A DNA stretch of 17,172 nucleotides from an uncultured Roseburia sp. (GTDB lineage Bacteria > Bacillota > Clostridia > Lachnospirales > Lachnospiraceae): assembly GCA_947564765.1 (NCBI GenBank), contig CANODN010000012.1, positions 1 to 17,172 of the forward strand, in the 5' to 3' direction. The translations under genes and the position numbers were made by a program. Below the pieces are notes generated by a model. It worked only from the letters and a program-made list of their open reading frames with translations. It ran no database searches and was not told the DNA's origin. Below are positions 1 to 7,722 of the stretch, one piece after another. Numbering within the stretch: the stretch's first letter is position 1; every line of letters starts with the position of its first letter.

Positions 1-1787
1 TCCTTCATCCGATAATATTTCCGTTTTGTGCGGTAACCTTTTAATATGTCTAAAAGCTCTTCATGAGAAATATCCTCTGTGGCAATATCCAGCTCCAAAA
101 GCCCGGCGGATACCGAAACTCCTACAGATACATTTACCGGCTTTACGGCATGATACCGGAGAAACCGCTTCGTACACCGCACCTCTCCCAGTCCCATAAG
201 AATCTCTGTGCCTTCCTGCATCACCCGGTAAACCAGTTCCTCATCATTCCCGCAGTGCAGCTGGTCGTTCATAAGATCCACCTCCGGAAACAGCTGCATT
301 GCCTGGTACAGCACTTCCTCTTCCCTCGCTCCATCCCGAAAGCTTTCGATTCCTCCTGTCTCTTCTTCTATTATTAAATCCAGCGCGGACACTTCTGTCT
401 GCCCATATCCGGCATAAATGCCGCAGGTAGCATTTTCTTCCGTCGCATCCAGATAAAAGGTAAAATGTGCCTCCGGCATCAGATATCTGCGGATTTTCTC
501 CGGCTCTGTTTCCGTAACCGCAACAACCTCCCTAAGCTTTGGAAGAACACGATAATAAAATTCCGACATATGGTTTCTTCCCACCTGAAAAGCAAACGCA
601 TCCTCTAATGAGATATCCGACAGAGGCTCTATCGTTTCCAAAAAATCACTGTCTACCCGGTTCAAATGGCCATTTCCGATAAAATATGCCGTTTCTATGC
701 CATAATACAGATTCGGCAGATTCCCTGTTACATAAATACCGTGAAATTCATTTTTCACATCCAATGTTTCCGGTGCAATATGCATGGTCACCTGGGGATT
801 ACACTCGGAACAGGTCAGCATCTCTTTCTTTTTCTTCCGGCCTTCCTTGTCTTCAAATTCAACCGCTTCCTTTTCCAGCTGTTTATAAAACTCATCCAGC
901 CGCCAGCCAAACAGATTCAATTCACTGCCGACACTCTTTAAATATCCGTAATAATTTCTGGATTCCTCCATCCTCTGTTTAAATTCTTCCTCTTCGGCCA
1001 CAATCCGGTTGATAAAGCGAAGCCATTTTCTGCTCTGTTTTGTAAAATTATCCGGATTGTGATTAATCTTTGTATTGCTTCCATACGTAGCCATTGCAGA
1101 TTCTTTGACGTTCTGACAGAATTCATCCAGCTTTTTGATAATAAAAAGACGTTTTTCTCCGATTTTAAAGGCTACGGATAATTTCCCGTTTTTTCTGGTC
1201 AGGCGGGGAATCAGGGTAAGGCTCCCCTCTTTTGCAGTGACATCTGATATCACCTGATTTGCTCTCTTTTTCTGGTAAAGATTCAAAAGCCATCTTGCGC
1301 TTTCATCCGTAGCGTCTCCCATATTATGTTTACTCAGATAATCCTGAATCAGAGTTAAAAGTCCTGCCACATAAGGACAACTGGATTGCCTTTGATACCA
1401 TGCATAATAGTTTCTGCGGCATTTCGGACACCTGCATTCCAGCCGTTCCACTTCTGTACGGGAAAAAATGATCCGGACCGGAAATTCCTCTCTGCCGTTT
1501 CTCCCTGTTGCATCTGCCTGTCCCAAAAGCTCTCTGCCATTTTTCGTGTAACCGGATATCATCCGGTCTAATATAAGCGTTTCCTCTTTGCAAAATTTTT
1601 TACCTTCTAATCGTATTTTTCCAGGAATCTCTATGGATTTTAAGATTTTTTCAGATTGAAAATAATTATATTTTTCCAGCTCGGCAATACGGTCCGTATC
1701 CGGCTGCGCTTCCAGAACCTCTGTATCTTCCTGCGGACTTCCAAGAAGGGTATATTCCTGTTTCTTCCACTCTTTGATTTTTGGCAT
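1..1787 (-). CDS. SNF2 helicase-associated protein with SWIM-like zinc finger (partial, C-terminus beyond window)
   Basis: An uninterrupted reading frame runs from an ATG at 1787 to the left window edge (595 complete codons, no stop). An in-frame TAA lies at 1796-1794, so this ATG is the first possible start; AGAGGAGA stands about 14 nt upstream. A cysteine cluster (C118-x-C120-x-x-C123, then C137-P-Y139 followed by VAGLL) resembles a SWIM finger (CxC...CxH), but with Tyr in place of His. The last visible residues, LELDIATEDISHEEL then a lysine/tyrosine-rich stretch (YRTKRKYYRM), look like the bacterial SNF2_assoc domain that precedes the ATPase core. In this family the missing C-terminal half carries the DEAD/DEAH and helicase C domains, giving a DNA-dependent ATPase of roughly 1000-1100 aa. 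The helicase motifs are not visible here, so that part is inference. It is divergent from the amidase gene, with 181 bp between the starts. Confidence 0.82.
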   Translation of the reverse strand, partial: MPKIKEWKKQEYTLLGSPQEDTEVLEAQPDTDRIAELEKYNYFQSEKILKSIEIPGKIRLEGKKFCKEETLILDRMISGYTKNGRELLGQADATGRNGREEFPVRIIFSRTEVERLECRCPKCRRNYYAWYQRQSSCPYVAGLLTLIQDYLSKHNMGDATDESARWLLNLYQKKRANQVISDVTAKEGSLTLIPRLTRKNGKLSVAFKIGEKRLFIIKKLDEFCQNVKESAMATYGSNTKINHNPDNFTKQSRKWLRFINRIVAEEEEFKQRMEESRNYYGYLKSVGSELNLFGWRLDEFYKQLEKEAVEFEDKEGRKKKKEMLTCSECNPQVTMHIAPETLDVKNEFHGIYVTGNLPNLYYGIETAYFIGNGHLNRVDSDFLETIEPLSDISLEDAFAFQVGRNHMSEFYYRVLPKLREVVAVTETEPEKIRRYLMPEAHFTFYLDATEENATCGIYAGYGQTEVSALDLIIEEETGGIESFRDGAREEEVLYQAMQLFPEVDLMNDQLHCGNDEELVYRVMQEGTEILMGLGEVRCTKRFLRYHAVKPVNVSVGVSVSAGLLELDIATEDISHEELLDILKGYRTKRKYYRMK

Positions 1788-1875
1788 AAAACCTTACTTC
1801 TCCTCTGTAATCCAAAATATATGTTCCATATTAACATACTTTTCCTGTATCTGCATTATTTTTCTCCGTCAAACC

Positions 1876-1904
1876 TTGCACAGAACGAAAAGAATGTGTA
1901 AAAT
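1876..1904 (+). promoter_or_regulatory. Sigma-A type promoter of the amidase gene
   Basis: TTGCAC (1876-1881) and TAAAAT (1899-1904) are separated by exactly 17 nt, close to the vegetative consensus. Transcription would start near 1911 and give a leader of about 58 nt before the amidase ATG at 1969. No comparably good promoter was found for the divergent SNF2-associated gene. Confidence 0.65.
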
Positions 1905-1968
1905 CAAATCATCCATTTCACACCTTAACCGGATACGCAACAAATTGATACAAAAAGAGGGACTCATT

Positions 1969-3057
1969 ATGAAAAAAAAGATAAAAATTTTTGAACTTAC
2001 ACTGCTTTTACTGATACTCACACTATACGGCTGCAGCAAATCCAATGACGGCGCCATGCAGGAAGAATCGGAAACCTTATCTTCTGATACACAGCAGACC
2101 GATATTTTAAGCGATGACGGCACCGAAGCCGCCGTTTCAGAAATCACTTTGGAAACCGAAAACGAACTGCCTGCCGAAACTGAAAACACGCTTCCGGAAA
2201 CAACCGATGATCCGGACAGTATTACTGTCACTGAAATTATCACCACCGATTCCGTAAATATTCGTATCGCTCCCGATCTGAATGCCGATGTTTACAAAAC
2301 CGCAGGCCGCAGGGAAACGTTAAACAGAGTTTCGGAAGAAAACGGCTGGACAAAGATTTTGATTGAGAATACTTTTTATTATGTAAAAAGCGATTATGTA
2401 AAAGACAAGCCTCTCCCCGGCGAAAGTACAGGATATTTTGTCGCTATTGACGCCGGACATCAGGCAAAGGGGAACAGTGAAACAGAGCCGACAGGCCCTG
2501 GCTCGTCAGAACGAAAGGCAAAGGTAGCCAGTGGTACAAGAGGCGTCTCTTCCGGCCTTGCGGAATACGAGCTGACGTTACAGGTATCCTTAAAATTACG
2601 GGATGAATTGGAAGCAAGAGGTTATGAGGTCTTAATGATCCGGGAAAGCAATGACGTAAATATCAGCAATGCAGAACGGGCGGAAATCGCTAATCAGGCC
2701 GGTGCAGATGCGTTTATCCGCGTGCATGCCAACGGCTCGGAAGATGGCAGCGTAAACGGCGCCATGACGATCTGCCAGACGGCGGGCAATCCTTACAACG
2801 CCTCTCTGTACAATGAAAGCAAACGGCTCTCCTCCAATGTTCTGGACCACCTTTCGGCTGCTACGGGATGTAAGAAACAATATGTCTGGGAAACAGATAC
2901 AATGACCGGCATCAACTGGTGTCAGATACCGGTCACAATCGTTGAAATGGGTTATATGACAAATCCCACGGAAGATACCAATATGGCAGATGCCTCTTAT
3001 CAGTATAAAATTGCCGAAGGGATTGCAAATGGAATTGATGCTTATTTTGAGAATTGA
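1969..3057 (+). CDS. Lipoprotein N-acetylmuramoyl-L-alanine amidase (SH3 + Amidase_3)
   Basis: This 362-aa zinc amidase should cleave the MurNAc to L-Ala bond of peptidoglycan outside the membrane. Residues 1-22 form a lipoprotein signal: MKKK, a hydrophobic stretch, then LYGC with lipidated Cys22. Residues 23-85 are an acidic, Thr/Ser/Glu-rich linker. Residues 87-145 are a bacterial SH3 domain (SVNIRIAPDLNADV, then NGWTKI). Residues 155-361 are the Amidase_3 catalytic domain. Its expected zinc ligands are H164 (DAGHQ), E199 (GLAEYEL) and H253 (RVHANG), and its catalytic glutamate is E326 (VEMGYMTN). The frame stays open upstream to 1774, but the start at 1969 is preferred because AGAGGGA lies 8 nt upstream and the signal peptide begins there. 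It converges on the permease gene with a 14-bp gap and no visible terminator. It is a free-standing gene, plausibly for cell separation or wall turnover. Confidence 0.93.
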   Translation: MKKKIKIFELTLLLLILTLYGCSKSNDGAMQEESETLSSDTQQTDILSDDGTEAAVSEITLETENELPAETENTLPETTDDPDSITVTEIITTDSVNIRIAPDLNADVYKTAGRRETLNRVSEENGWTKILIENTFYYVKSDYVKDKPLPGESTGYFVAIDAGHQAKGNSETEPTGPGSSERKAKVASGTRGVSSGLAEYELTLQVSLKLRDELEARGYEVLMIRESNDVNISNAERAEIANQAGADAFIRVHANGSEDGSVNGAMTICQTAGNPYNASLYNESKRLSSNVLDHLSAATGCKKQYVWETDTMTGINWCQIPVTIVEMGYMTNPTEDTNMADASYQYKIAEGIANGIDAYFEN

Positions 3058-3071
3058 TTTTTGTTCAAACT

Positions 3072-4979
3072 TTATTTCTCCACCCCTGCATTTTTCGCAT
3101 AAACCGATACCGACAGCAGATAACAGATCAAAAAGAATACAAATATCACGCCGACGCTGCCCAGATAAATCACAAGAAGACTGGTATACATCATCTTTTC
3201 CAGTGCATGTACTGAAAAATATGCCGACAGCATCATAACAAGAAACGGCAGCGCATATGCGGTAAGCAGCTCATGGGAAAGTGATTTTTTCAGCGTTTTT
3301 CCTGCAATACCAAGCTTCTTTAAAATCTGATAGCGTTCTTTTTCCTCAAACGCATCATTATAAAGCTTCATAAACAAAATACTTCCGCTGGCCAGTATAA
3401 ATACCATAAACATAAAAATGCAGACCGTGTACAATACCTTAATCCACTCGATTTCGCTGCTGTTCGGATCAATCACTACTTTTGCCGTGTAATTGTCATC
3501 CGCATCGCTGACAATCGTATCCAACTCATCCCGGGATGCTGCAAAATTATAAATATCTTCGATTCTGTAATTATAGGTATACAGCTCTGTCCCAAGGGGC
3601 TTCAGTTTTTCGTATTCTGCATCATTGACCATATAAAAGCTGATCTGTTCCTGTAAGTAACCCAGATACGGGGTATTGGTTTCCACTGTCTGGCGGTAGG
3701 TTTTCCCGTTGATGCAGACCTTCTCATTGGAACGATCCGTCAGCAGTGACAGAAGATGTAATCGGGATACCTGAATAATCTCGTCATCTCCTGGCTCCTC
3801 CAGCTCAAATTCCATTCCGGTTTCTTTGGCAAGCGTCTTGATCTGGGACCAGGAAAGCACCGAATAACTGCTGTACTGAAATCTGGTATCAAACAACGAA
3901 GGGTCCAGATTTAAAATCGCAGCCTCTGCGGCATAAGAAATCGAATTATCTTTTTCAATCAAAGACTGTACTTTCTCATCCAGTCCCGCCTGACTGCTTA
4001 GAATCTGATAGGTATAAGTGTTCCTGAAATGCACCATTCCTTCATAACGAACCTTCATGGCAAATCCGGTGGCCAGAGCCGTGACAGAACACAGCATCAG
4101 CACACAGGTCATCGCATAGGTCCGGTAATTTTTTTTCATGCGGAAAATCACGTTATTGATCCAGAGATTTCTCTCCTTTTGATAAAGAAATTCTTTCTTT
4201 CTGGCAAACCACTGAAACAGAGCTGGAATAAATCCGCCGAACAGCAGATACACGCCGATCACCACAAGAACAACTGCGGCAAATACATTTCCCATAACCT
4301 CCTGTCCGCCTTCTTTTATGGCAAGATAATATCCGGAAAACAGAACGCAAAGGCCCAGAACGGTTTTTATCATCAGAAAAAATGTATTCTGTCTGACATA
4401 TTCATTGTGCCTTGCCGCAGACACCATTTCCAGCACACTGCTTCTTACAATATTCACATAGCCTTTGATCACGAAGATCAGGTACATAACCAGATAAACG
4501 GCAATTGTCACCAGAACCGGCGTCAGCGAAACCCGGAAGGAAATATCTACGGTAATATCTGAAATCGCCAGCAATATCATCTGAAACAGCCATGTGGTAA
4601 GCAGCCCGAATCCAATTCCCAGAACTACGGAAGAAATGCCGATCATGGTAGTCTCTATCATATACATCCGCCCGATCTTCTGATTGGTCAGTCCCATAAA
4701 AACATAAATTCCGATTTCTTTTTTCCGTTTCGTCAGAAATACGTTTGTCGCATACCAGAGAAAGAAAAACATAAAGCAGCCCAGTACAAAAGAAATCACC
4801 TGTATCAGAATATCAATGTACTCTTTATTCTTTCCGCCCAGTCCTTCAAAAATGTCGGAATAAATCAGATTTTGAAAATTCAAAAACACTAAAATGGTAA
4901 ATGCCAGCGATATCATAATGGCAAGATAGCTTTTAAAACTGCTTTTAAAATTCTGCAGAGCCAGTTTCATCATACTCAC
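3072..4979 (-). CDS. BceB-type ABC transporter permease (FtsX-like, 10 TM, large extracellular domain)
   Basis: A 635-aa membrane protein with the BceB layout. TM segments lie near residues 17-35, 57-80, 108-137, 153-173, 201-220, 230-252 and 286-306, then an extracellular domain of about 205 residues (307-512), then TMs near 514-536, 566-590 and 600-626. In this family the permease works with a BceA ATPase to release cell-wall-targeting peptides (bacitracin, lantibiotics, defensin-like) from their lipid targets, and the extracellular domain takes part in sensing through a BceS-type kinase. The substrate cannot be read from sequence. The start is a GTG overlapping the ATPase stop (GTGA). GGGAGGTGA at 4994-4986 sits 6 nt before that GTG and 12 nt before the ATG at 4973, so GTG is favoured. 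No sensor kinase or response regulator gene is adjacent. Confidence 0.9.
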   Translation of the reverse strand: MSMMKLALQNFKSSFKSYLAIMISLAFTILVFLNFQNLIYSDIFEGLGGKNKEYIDILIQVISFVLGCFMFFFLWYATNVFLTKRKKEIGIYVFMGLTNQKIGRMYMIETTMIGISSVVLGIGFGLLTTWLFQMILLAISDITVDISFRVSLTPVLVTIAVYLVMYLIFVIKGYVNIVRSSVLEMVSAARHNEYVRQNTFFLMIKTVLGLCVLFSGYYLAIKEGGQEVMGNVFAAVVLVVIGVYLLFGGFIPALFQWFARKKEFLYQKERNLWINNVIFRMKKNYRTYAMTCVLMLCSVTALATGFAMKVRYEGMVHFRNTYTYQILSSQAGLDEKVQSLIEKDNSISYAAEAAILNLDPSLFDTRFQYSSYSVLSWSQIKTLAKETGMEFELEEPGDDEIIQVSRLHLLSLLTDRSNEKVCINGKTYRQTVETNTPYLGYLQEQISFYMVNDAEYEKLKPLGTELYTYNYRIEDIYNFAASRDELDTIVSDADDNYTAKVVIDPNSSEIEWIKVLYTVCIFMFMVFILASGSILFMKLYNDAFEEKERYQILKKLGIAGKTLKKSLSHELLTAYALPFLVMMLSAYFSVHALEKMMYTSLLVIYLGSVGVIFVFFLICYLLSVSVYAKNAGVEK

Positions 4980-5737
4980 GAGAAATCACCTCCCATGGAT
5001 GCCTGCATATCGGTGATTCTGTCGTAAAATTCTTTCCGGTCCGCCCCTTTGCTTAATCTGCAGGAAATCTGGCCGTCATTTAAAATATACACATCTTTGG
5101 CATAGGATGCACTAAATGCATCATGGGTTACCATAAGAATTGTAGCTCTGCCGCTATCATTGACCATTTTTAAACATTCCAGCAGATCTTTGCTGGAACG
5201 GGAATCCAAAGCGCCTGTCGGTTCGTCGGCAAAAATAATTTCCGGATCAGTAATCAGCGCACGGCATGCAGCTCCCCTTTGCTTCTGGCCTCCCGATAAC
5301 TGATAGGGATATTTATCCAGATGCCCTTTTAAGCCGAACATTTCGCCAAGCTCTTTTGCTTTGGCAATACATGCGCGCCCGGAAACGCCGTTTAACGACA
5401 GGGGAAGGGCGATATTGTCCTGCAGCGTCATCGTATCTAACAGGTTATAATCCTGAAAAATAAATCCGATTTTGTCCCTTCGCAGTTTTGACAGCTCTTT
5501 GTTGGGAATTCTCGTGATATCCTGTCCGTCAAGAAGAATCAGCCCCTGGGTAGGCTTATCAATAGTGGAAAGGAGATTCAGCAAGGTTGTTTTACCGGAA
5601 CCGCTGGGCCCCATGACTGCGATAAACTCATTCCTGCGGATTTCCAGATCAATTCCTTTCAAAACAGTTGTATGAAATCCTTTGGTACCATAATTTTTGA
5701 CTAAGTTTTTGATTTCCAGTACTTTTTTTTCGTTCAT
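4976..5737 (-). CDS. BceA-type ABC transporter ATP-binding protein
   Basis: A single cytoplasmic ABC ATPase (253 aa from the ATG at 5737, 255 aa from the ATG at 5743). In 255-aa numbering it has Walker A GPSGSGKTT (45-53), Q-loop Q97, signature LSGGQKQR (149-156), Walker B IIFADEP (169-175), D-loop ALD (178-180) and switch His H207. The sequence is of the MacB/LolD/BceA class that pairs with FtsX-like permeases. Its stop overlaps the permease start, so the two are translationally coupled. AAGGAGG at 5753-5747 is only 3 nt from the 5743 ATG but 9 nt from the 5737 ATG, so the downstream start is chosen. A perfect TATAAT lies upstream without a good -35, suggesting an activator-dependent promoter. 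It follows prfA but is separated from it by a terminator. Confidence 0.92.
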   Translation of the reverse strand: MNEKKVLEIKNLVKNYGTKGFHTTVLKGIDLEIRRNEFIAVMGPSGSGKTTLLNLLSTIDKPTQGLILLDGQDITRIPNKELSKLRRDKIGFIFQDYNLLDTMTLQDNIALPLSLNGVSGRACIAKAKELGEMFGLKGHLDKYPYQLSGGQKQRGAACRALITDPEIIFADEPTGALDSRSSKDLLECLKMVNDSGRATILMVTHDAFSASYAKDVYILNDGQISCRLSKGADRKEFYDRITDMQASMGGDFS

Positions 5738-5746
5738 ATTCATAAT

Positions 5747-5753
5747 CCTCCTT
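5747..5753 (-). promoter_or_regulatory. Shine-Dalgarno site that decides the BceA-type ATPase start
   Basis: AAGGAGG is 3 nt from the first ATG (5743) and 9 nt from the second (5737). The second spacing is the functional range for Firmicutes, so the shorter protein is favoured. Confidence 0.6.
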
Positions 5754-5762
5754 ACGGAAGCT

Positions 5763-5768
5763 ATTATA
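5763..5768 (-). promoter_or_regulatory. -10 element of the bceAB-type operon promoter
   Basis: On the minus strand a perfect TATAAT sits about 20 nt before the ATPase ribosome site. No TTGACA-like hexamer is found 16-18 nt upstream; that position falls in the U-tract and A/T run of the prfA terminator. A perfect -10 with a poor -35 fits a promoter needing an activator, such as a BceR-type response regulator. The start point would be near 5756. Confidence 0.5.
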
Positions 5769-5780
5769 AAATAAACGCTT

Positions 5781-5818
5781 TAAAAAAATCCTTACAAGAA
5801 GATTACATTTTTGTAAGG
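5781..5818 (-). terminator. Intrinsic terminator of the rpmE-downstream/prfA operon
   Basis: On the minus strand, 8 nt after the prfA stop, an 8-bp stem CCTTACAA / TTGTAAGG (5818-5811 with 5797-5790) closes a 13-nt loop and is followed by A and seven T (5789-5782). The stem is A/T-rich but perfect. It should separate prfA transcription from the transporter genes. Confidence 0.7.
5803..5816. promoter_or_regulatory. Candidate BceR-type operator (TTACA-N4-TGTAA)
   Basis: TTACA (5803-5807), TTTT, TGTAA (5812-5816) form a perfect 5+5 inverted repeat with a 4-nt spacer. The binding motif described for BceR-like response regulators of Firmicutes is TNACA-N4-TGTAA (from memory of the literature), and this matches it exactly. 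It lies about 53 nt upstream of the inferred start point of the transporter operon, a reasonable activator position. It also overlaps the prfA terminator, so part of the symmetry could be due to that structure. Confidence 0.45.
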
Positions 5819-5825
5819 TTCAAAA

Positions 5826-6896
5826 TTACTCATCCATTTTCGCCAGCTTTGCCGCCTGATCCGCAGCGAGACAGGCATCAATAATTTCCTGAATATCCCC
5901 GTTCATGATTTTGTCCAGTTTATATAAAGTAAGTCCGATTCTGTGGTCAGTAACACGTCCCTGGGGGAAATTATAGGTACGGATCTTTTCGGAGCGGTCT
6001 CCCGTACCGATCTGGCTTCTTCTGGCTTCCGCCTCGGCGTCATGCGCCTTCTGACATTCCATATCATATAGTTTGGCCCGCAGAAGCGCAAACGCTTTTG
6101 CCTTATTCTGAAGCTGTGATTTCTCCGTCTGACTGTATACCACAATTCCCGTGGGATAATGCGTAAGACGTACCGCAGAATCTGTTGTATTGACACACTG
6201 GCCTCCGTTTCCGGACGCACGCATAACATCGATACGAATATCTTTTTCATCGATTTCCACTTCTACTTCTTCCGCCTCCGGCATCACCGCCACACTGATC
6301 GTAGAGGTATGAATCCGTCCGCCGGATTCCGTTTCCGGCACTCTCTGCACACGATGTACACCGGATTCATATTTCATAACAGAATAAGCGCCCTGTCCCG
6401 TAATCATAAACGTGACGCTTTTCATACCGCCGATGCCGATTTCTTCGCATTCCATCGTCTCTACCTTCCAGCGTCTGCCTTCTGCATAATGCACATACAT
6501 ACGATAGATTTCTGCCGCAAACAGAGCTGCTTCATCTCCTCCGGCCCCGGCACGGATTTCCACGATTACGTTTTTATCATCATTGGGATCTTTGGGTAAA
6601 AGAAGAATTTTTAATTTTTCCTCTAATTCCTCTACCTTTGCCTTCGATTCGTTTAATTCTTCTTTGGCCAGTTCACGCATCTCTTCATCGCTTTCTTCGT
6701 CCAAAAGCATCAGAGACTCTTCAATATTCTGCTGGTTCTGCTTATATGCCTTGTATGCCTCTACAATGGGCGTCAAATCGCTCTGCTCCTTCATTAGCTT
6801 CCGAAAACGTTCCGGATCTGATGCCACATCGGGTTCACTTAACTGATTCAATACCTCTTCCAAACGCAATACCAGATCTTCTAATCTATCAAACAT
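5826..6896 (-). CDS. prfA: Peptide chain release factor 1 (RF1)
   Basis: A 356-aa class I release factor that reads UAA and UAG and triggers peptide release on the ribosome. The catalytic GGQ is at 231-233 (SGNGGQCVNTTDSAVR) and the codon-recognition tripeptide is PET at 187-189 (RVPETESGGRIHTS), the RF1-type PxT rather than the RF2 SPF. The N-terminal helical region (1-105) and the conserved IRAGAGGDEA (114-123) are present, and the length is normal. The residue after GGQ is Cys where many bacteria have His. The start has AGGAGG 5 nt upstream, inside the end of prmC, and the two genes overlap by 8 nt (ATGTTTGA). Its methyltransferase PrmC is encoded directly upstream. An intrinsic terminator follows. 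Confidence 0.98.
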   Translation of the reverse strand: MFDRLEDLVLRLEEVLNQLSEPDVASDPERFRKLMKEQSDLTPIVEAYKAYKQNQQNIEESLMLLDEESDEEMRELAKEELNESKAKVEELEEKLKILLLPKDPNDDKNVIVEIRAGAGGDEAALFAAEIYRMYVHYAEGRRWKVETMECEEIGIGGMKSVTFMITGQGAYSVMKYESGVHRVQRVPETESGGRIHTSTISVAVMPEAEEVEVEIDEKDIRIDVMRASGNGGQCVNTTDSAVRLTHYPTGIVVYSQTEKSQLQNKAKAFALLRAKLYDMECQKAHDAEAEARRSQIGTGDRSEKIRTYNFPQGRVTDHRIGLTLYKLDKIMNGDIQEIIDACLAADQAAKLAKMDE

Positions 6897-7722
6897 GTTT
6901 TCCTCCTATGACTACCCGGTCAAGTCCTGCCAGGTCTTTTATTACTTTTACTCCCTGATATCCTGCCTGTTCCATTCGCGCAGACACTTCCTCCCCCTGA
7001 TCATATCCGATTTCAAACATCAGATATCCGCCGGGATTTAAATAGGAATATCCTTCTTCTATCATTCTTTTATAAAACACCAGTCCGTCTTCTTTCCCAT
7101 CCAAAGCCAAACGCGGTTCGTGTTCCTTTACCTCCGGCATCAGTGTTTCTATTTCTGCTGTGGGAATATACGGCGGATTTGATACAATGATATCAAATGT
7201 TCCTTTTATTGGTTCGAACAAATCTCCCTGCACAAAAACCGGTACTGCCTGATTCCGCTTTGCATTCTTTTCGGCAACACGAAGGGCTGCTGCCGAAATA
7301 TCGGATGCCGTTCCATAAAGATCTGGTCTGTTTTTTAAAATACTGATAATAATACAGCCGGAGCCGGTACATAGATCTAAAATCCGCATACCCGGTTTTG
7401 TTCTTTTCAACGCTTCCTCCACAAGAATTTCCGTATCCTGTCTGGGAATCAAAACATCCTCGTTTACCAGAAAGGACAGCCCCATAAATTCCTGTTCGCC
7501 TGTAATATGCTGCAGCGGAATATGACTTGCCCGTCTTTTCAGTACGTTTTCATATGCTTCCTTTTGCTCCCCTTGTATTTCTTCCTGCATATGCAGATAA
7601 TAAAAATTCCGGTCTATGCCGCAGATCATAGCAAGCAGCAGCCAGGCGTCTGTTTTGGCGTCCTCCACTTCATTTTCCTTTAAAAACATTTCGCCCTGTT
7701 TCAAAGCTTCTTGATAGGTCAT
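6889..7722 (-). CDS. prmC: Release factor glutamine N5-methyltransferase
   Basis: A 277-aa SAM-dependent methyltransferase that methylates the glutamine of the GGQ motif in RF1 and RF2. The N-terminal helical substrate-binding domain spans about 1-80, the family block NEDVLIPRQDTE is at 88-99, the SAM-binding motif ILDLCTGSGCI at 114-124, and the catalytic NPPY at 182-185 (IVSNPPYIP). The frame extends to an ATG at 7749, but the ATG at 7722 is chosen: AAAGGAG lies 6 nt upstream, it matches the family N-terminus, and it gives the classic ATGA overlap with the DUF1385 stop (7721-7719). Its 3' end overlaps prfA by 8 nt. This places the enzyme and its substrate in one coupled message. Confidence 0.96.
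   Translation of the reverse strand: MTYQEALKQGEMFLKENEVEDAKTDAWLLLAMICGIDRNFYYLHMQEEIQGEQKEAYENVLKRRASHIPLQHITGEQEFMGLSFLVNEDVLIPRQDTEILVEEALKRTKPGMRILDLCTGSGCIIISILKNRPDLYGTASDISAAALRVAEKNAKRNQAVPVFVQGDLFEPIKGTFDIIVSNPPYIPTAEIETLMPEVKEHEPRLALDGKEDGLVFYKRMIEEGYSYLNPGGYLMFEIGYDQGEEVSARMEQAGYQGVKVIKDLAGLDRVVIGGKHV

Noticed and set aside
1774..1968. 65-residue N-terminal extension of the amidase reading frame
   Set aside because: It would start inside the divergent gene and upstream of the promoter at 1876-1904; the ATG at 1969 has a good ribosome site and begins a proper lipoprotein signal.
1869..2246. Open frame of 125 codons on the minus strand, Ser/Val-rich
   Set aside because: It is antisense to the acidic linker of the amidase and reflects its biased codons; no family resemblance or ribosome site.
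3058..3071. Possible bidirectional terminator between the amidase and permease genes
   Set aside because: The gap is only 14 nt and has no inverted repeat; any terminator would have to lie within the coding ends, and none was seen.
6190..6210. Cys after the GGQ motif of RF1 (GGQCVN instead of GGQHVN)
   Set aside because: As far as I recall this is common in Lachnospiraceae RF1; GGQ itself and the PxT motif are intact, so it is not an anomaly.
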